A DNA stretch of 6,668 nt. Origin: an uncultured Bacteroidales bacterium (lineage in GTDB: Bacteria; Bacteroidota; Bacteroidia; Bacteroidales; Paludibacteraceae). Below the pieces are notes generated by a model. It was not told where the DNA came from and did no database searches. It was given only the letters and a program-made list of their open reading frames with translations. The stretch covers positions 1-6,668 of the forward strand of contig CAKZZM010000193.1 of assembly GCA_937885465.1 (NCBI GenBank). The letters are read 5' to 3'. Within the stretch, counting starts at the first letter, position 1; each line of letters starts with the position of its first letter. Below are positions 5,658 through 6,668 of this stretch, one piece after another. Position numbers and translations under genes: made by a program.

Positions 5658-6251
5658 ATGTTGAATATTGCATGTAATAATTGGCGTGAGCAGTATCCTG
5701 CGATGCCACGGGTATCGGTTGCGATACGGAATGATGCCGAGTATCTGAGGTTGCGTTATAAGGTTAAGGGAAAGGAGTTGCTCGCAGCCTCTAATGAAGA
5801 TCATTCTAAGGTGTGGTGCGACTCATGCGTTGAGTTCTTCTGCCGCTTGCCGGAGCAGGCTTTTTATTTAAATTTTGAGATTAACTGTATAGGTGCGATG
5901 ACTGCTGCCCGCCGCGAGGGGCGAGATAAAAACGTAGAGATATTATCGCTTGATAAGATGCACCGGATACTTCGTTACGCACCTCTTGCCGAACGGTTTA
6001 CCACACCTTTCCATGAGGCTTTTGAGCAGGAGTGGGAGGTAGGTATGGATATCCCGTTCTATCTGCTTTCGGGAGTATCGGAGAAGCAGTGGCGGAAAGA
6101 GGGAAGTGTTCTGCCGAAGACGCTATTGTGCAACTTTTACGCCTGCGCAGATAACGCGAAAGAGCCTTATTATCTCTCTTGGGCACCTATTGCAACGCCT
6201 GCTCCTGACTTCCACCGCCCCGAGTTCTTCTCGGCTTATCACTTATGGTAG
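5658..6251 (+). CDS. Carbohydrate-binding family 9-like domain protein
   Basis: This 197-residue protein consists almost wholly of the CBM9-like domain common in Bacteroidota. Visible landmarks are NNWREQYP (7-14), VWCDSCVEFF (52-61), FYLNFEINCIGA (69-80), an IPF strand (132-134), NFYACAD (159-165) and SWAPIATPAPDFHRPEFF (174-191) close to the C-terminus. Related modules in larger enzymes bind sugar chain ends; the role of the stand-alone form is unknown to me. There is no signal peptide or membrane segment, so as read it would be cytoplasmic. Family members often have a few dozen residues before the first tryptophan, whereas here there are eight. An in-frame GTG at 5625 would add 11 residues; a stop at 5607-5609 prevents anything longer. 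I prefer the ATG because the extra codons overlap a possible repeat remnant. No convincing promoter was found: TAACTTTA (5572-5579) and TACTTTG (5619-5625) are imperfect. Confidence 0.85.
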   Translation: MLNIACNNWREQYPAMPRVSVAIRNDAEYLRLRYKVKGKELLAASNEDHSKVWCDSCVEFFCRLPEQAFYLNFEINCIGAMTAARREGRDKNVEILSLDKMHRILRYAPLAERFTTPFHEAFEQEWEVGMDIPFYLLSGVSEKQWRKEGSVLPKTLLCNFYACADNAKEPYYLSWAPIATPAPDFHRPEFFSAYHLW

Positions 6252-6277
6252 AGACGGTGTTTTTCACCGTCTCTACC
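6247..6277 (+). repeat. Perfect 13-bp hairpin over the stop codon, REP-like or terminator
   Basis: GGTAGAGACGGTG (6247-6259) pairs without mismatch with 6265-6277 around a TTTTT loop. The stem begins in the last tryptophan codon and includes the TAG stop (6249-6251). No T-run follows (ACCTCATATTTTA), so it is not a standard intrinsic terminator. It may still stop transcription or protect the 3' end, or be a repeat of the GTAGAGACG...CGTCTCTAC kind. Confidence 0.7.
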
Positions 6278-6296
6278 ACCTCATATTTTACCGAAT

Positions 6297-6319
6297 AGTG
6301 GAGAACGTCTCCGAACGTT
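6297..6319 (+). repeat. Dispersed palindromic element, copy 3
   Basis: The plus strand starts with AGTGGAGAACGTCTCCGA and is identical to copy 2 over 23 bases. The perfect 10-bp palindrome CGAACGTTCG (6312-6321) follows directly. It lies 57 bases before the ATG of the membrane protein gene, in the same orientation as that gene, and would be in its leader if transcription starts upstream of 6297. No tandem 21-bp units follow here. Confidence 0.8.
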
Positions 6320-6376
6320 CGTGCCCTAACCGCAAAGAAACCGCGACGAGTCCTCACACTGATACACCACAAAGTT

Positions 6377-6668
6377 ATGTCTCCCTATAAACCCATTGCT
6401 CTCGGATTAGTAGCTATTACAAATCTACTTTTTCTGTACAAGTATCTTGCCCGTGCCTCTGTTGCTATGGCGTGTGCAAGTTTACTTGTATGGCTTATGG
6501 CTCTTGGGTTGGTCGTGTATCTATACTATAAACCACAGATTCACAAGTGGGTACCTGTCGCCTTACTGCTTGGTATGAGTGCACTATCCATTGCATGTAT
6601 CTCTTTGGTGGATAAAGAGACGCTCCGCGTTGATAGGTGGGAAATAGTCGCTTTATTCTTTGACTCTA
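6377..6668 (+). CDS. Polytopic membrane protein, N-terminal part (cut by window end)
   Basis: An ATG at 6377 opens a frame that stays open for 97 codons to the window edge. It starts MSPYKPIALGLVAITNLLFL and has three hydrophobic stretches (about 7-24, 27-50 and 58-77), then the polar segment SLVDKETLRVDRWEIVALFF (76-95). An integral inner-membrane protein is clear. A VDRW motif after the first membrane helices is reminiscent of multi-spanning Bacteroidota membrane proteins resembling glycosyltransferases that use lipid-linked sugars, but that is a weak impression from a fragment. The upstream frame has no ATG, GTG or TTG start between 6299 and 6377, which supports this start. It lies 125 bases after the carbohydrate-binding-like gene, separated by a hairpin and repeat copy 3. 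Confidence 0.75.
   Translation, partial: MSPYKPIALGLVAITNLLFLYKYLARASVAMACASLLVWLMALGLVVYLYYKPQIHKWVPVALLLGMSALSIACISLVDKETLRVDRWEIVALFFDS

Noticed and set aside
6299..6376. Palindrome copy 3 as the coding start of the membrane protein
   Set aside because: In the frame of the 6377 gene this stretch has no ATG, GTG or TTG start. The GTG at 6298 belongs to a frame that stops at 6388-6390 and contains no domain.

Overview
The window looks like chromosome of a member of the Bacteroidota, most likely Bacteroidales. Three things suggest this. No start codon has a Shine-Dalgarno sequence. The best promoter match is the Bacteroidales type (TTTG, 20-nt spacer, TAnnTTTG). The gene families are typical of the group: a beta-helix lipoprotein, a phosphotransferase/RapZ-C fusion and a stand-alone family 9-like carbohydrate-binding protein. 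No rRNA, tRNA, insertion sequence, phage gene or CRISPR array was seen.

Layout. Five genes run leftwards and look like one operon. In transcription order they are a beta-helix lipoprotein (5458 to 4025), an APH-type kinase fused to a RapZ C-terminal domain (3960 to 2503), a PnuC-like membrane protein (2501 to 1689), a HAD-family phosphatase (1687 to 1028) and a PlsC-type acyltransferase (982 to 137). Two junctions are only one base wide (2502 and 1688). The others are 64 and 45 bases. A Bacteroidales-type promoter lies directly before the lipoprotein. Two genes run rightwards: the carbohydrate-binding-like protein (about 5658 to 6251) and the first 97 codons of a polytopic membrane protein cut by the window end (from 6377). 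The operon mixes envelope, sugar-phosphate and nucleotide/vitamin themes. A shared role in envelope metabolism is an inference, not something the sequence proves.

The most striking content is a set of small palindromic elements. The 18-mer AGTGGAGAACGTCTCCGA occurs three times without a mismatch: at 55-72 (minus), 2116-2133 (minus) and 6297-6314 (plus). It faces the local direction of transcription each time, and a degraded fourth copy may lie at 5630-5646. The middle copy is inside the PnuC-like gene, where it and a 21-bp tandem repeat encode an in-frame segment of roughly 33 residues with the heptad SERFVPC. The HAD gene carries an unrelated palindrome that also reads in frame, just before its last catalytic motif. 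The pattern recalls Rickettsia palindromic elements, which insert into genes while keeping the frame. Other repeats are a perfect 13-bp hairpin over the stop codon at 6251, a hairpin at 30-50, and short Bacteroidales-style intergenic repeats at 3967-4020 and 5582-5607.
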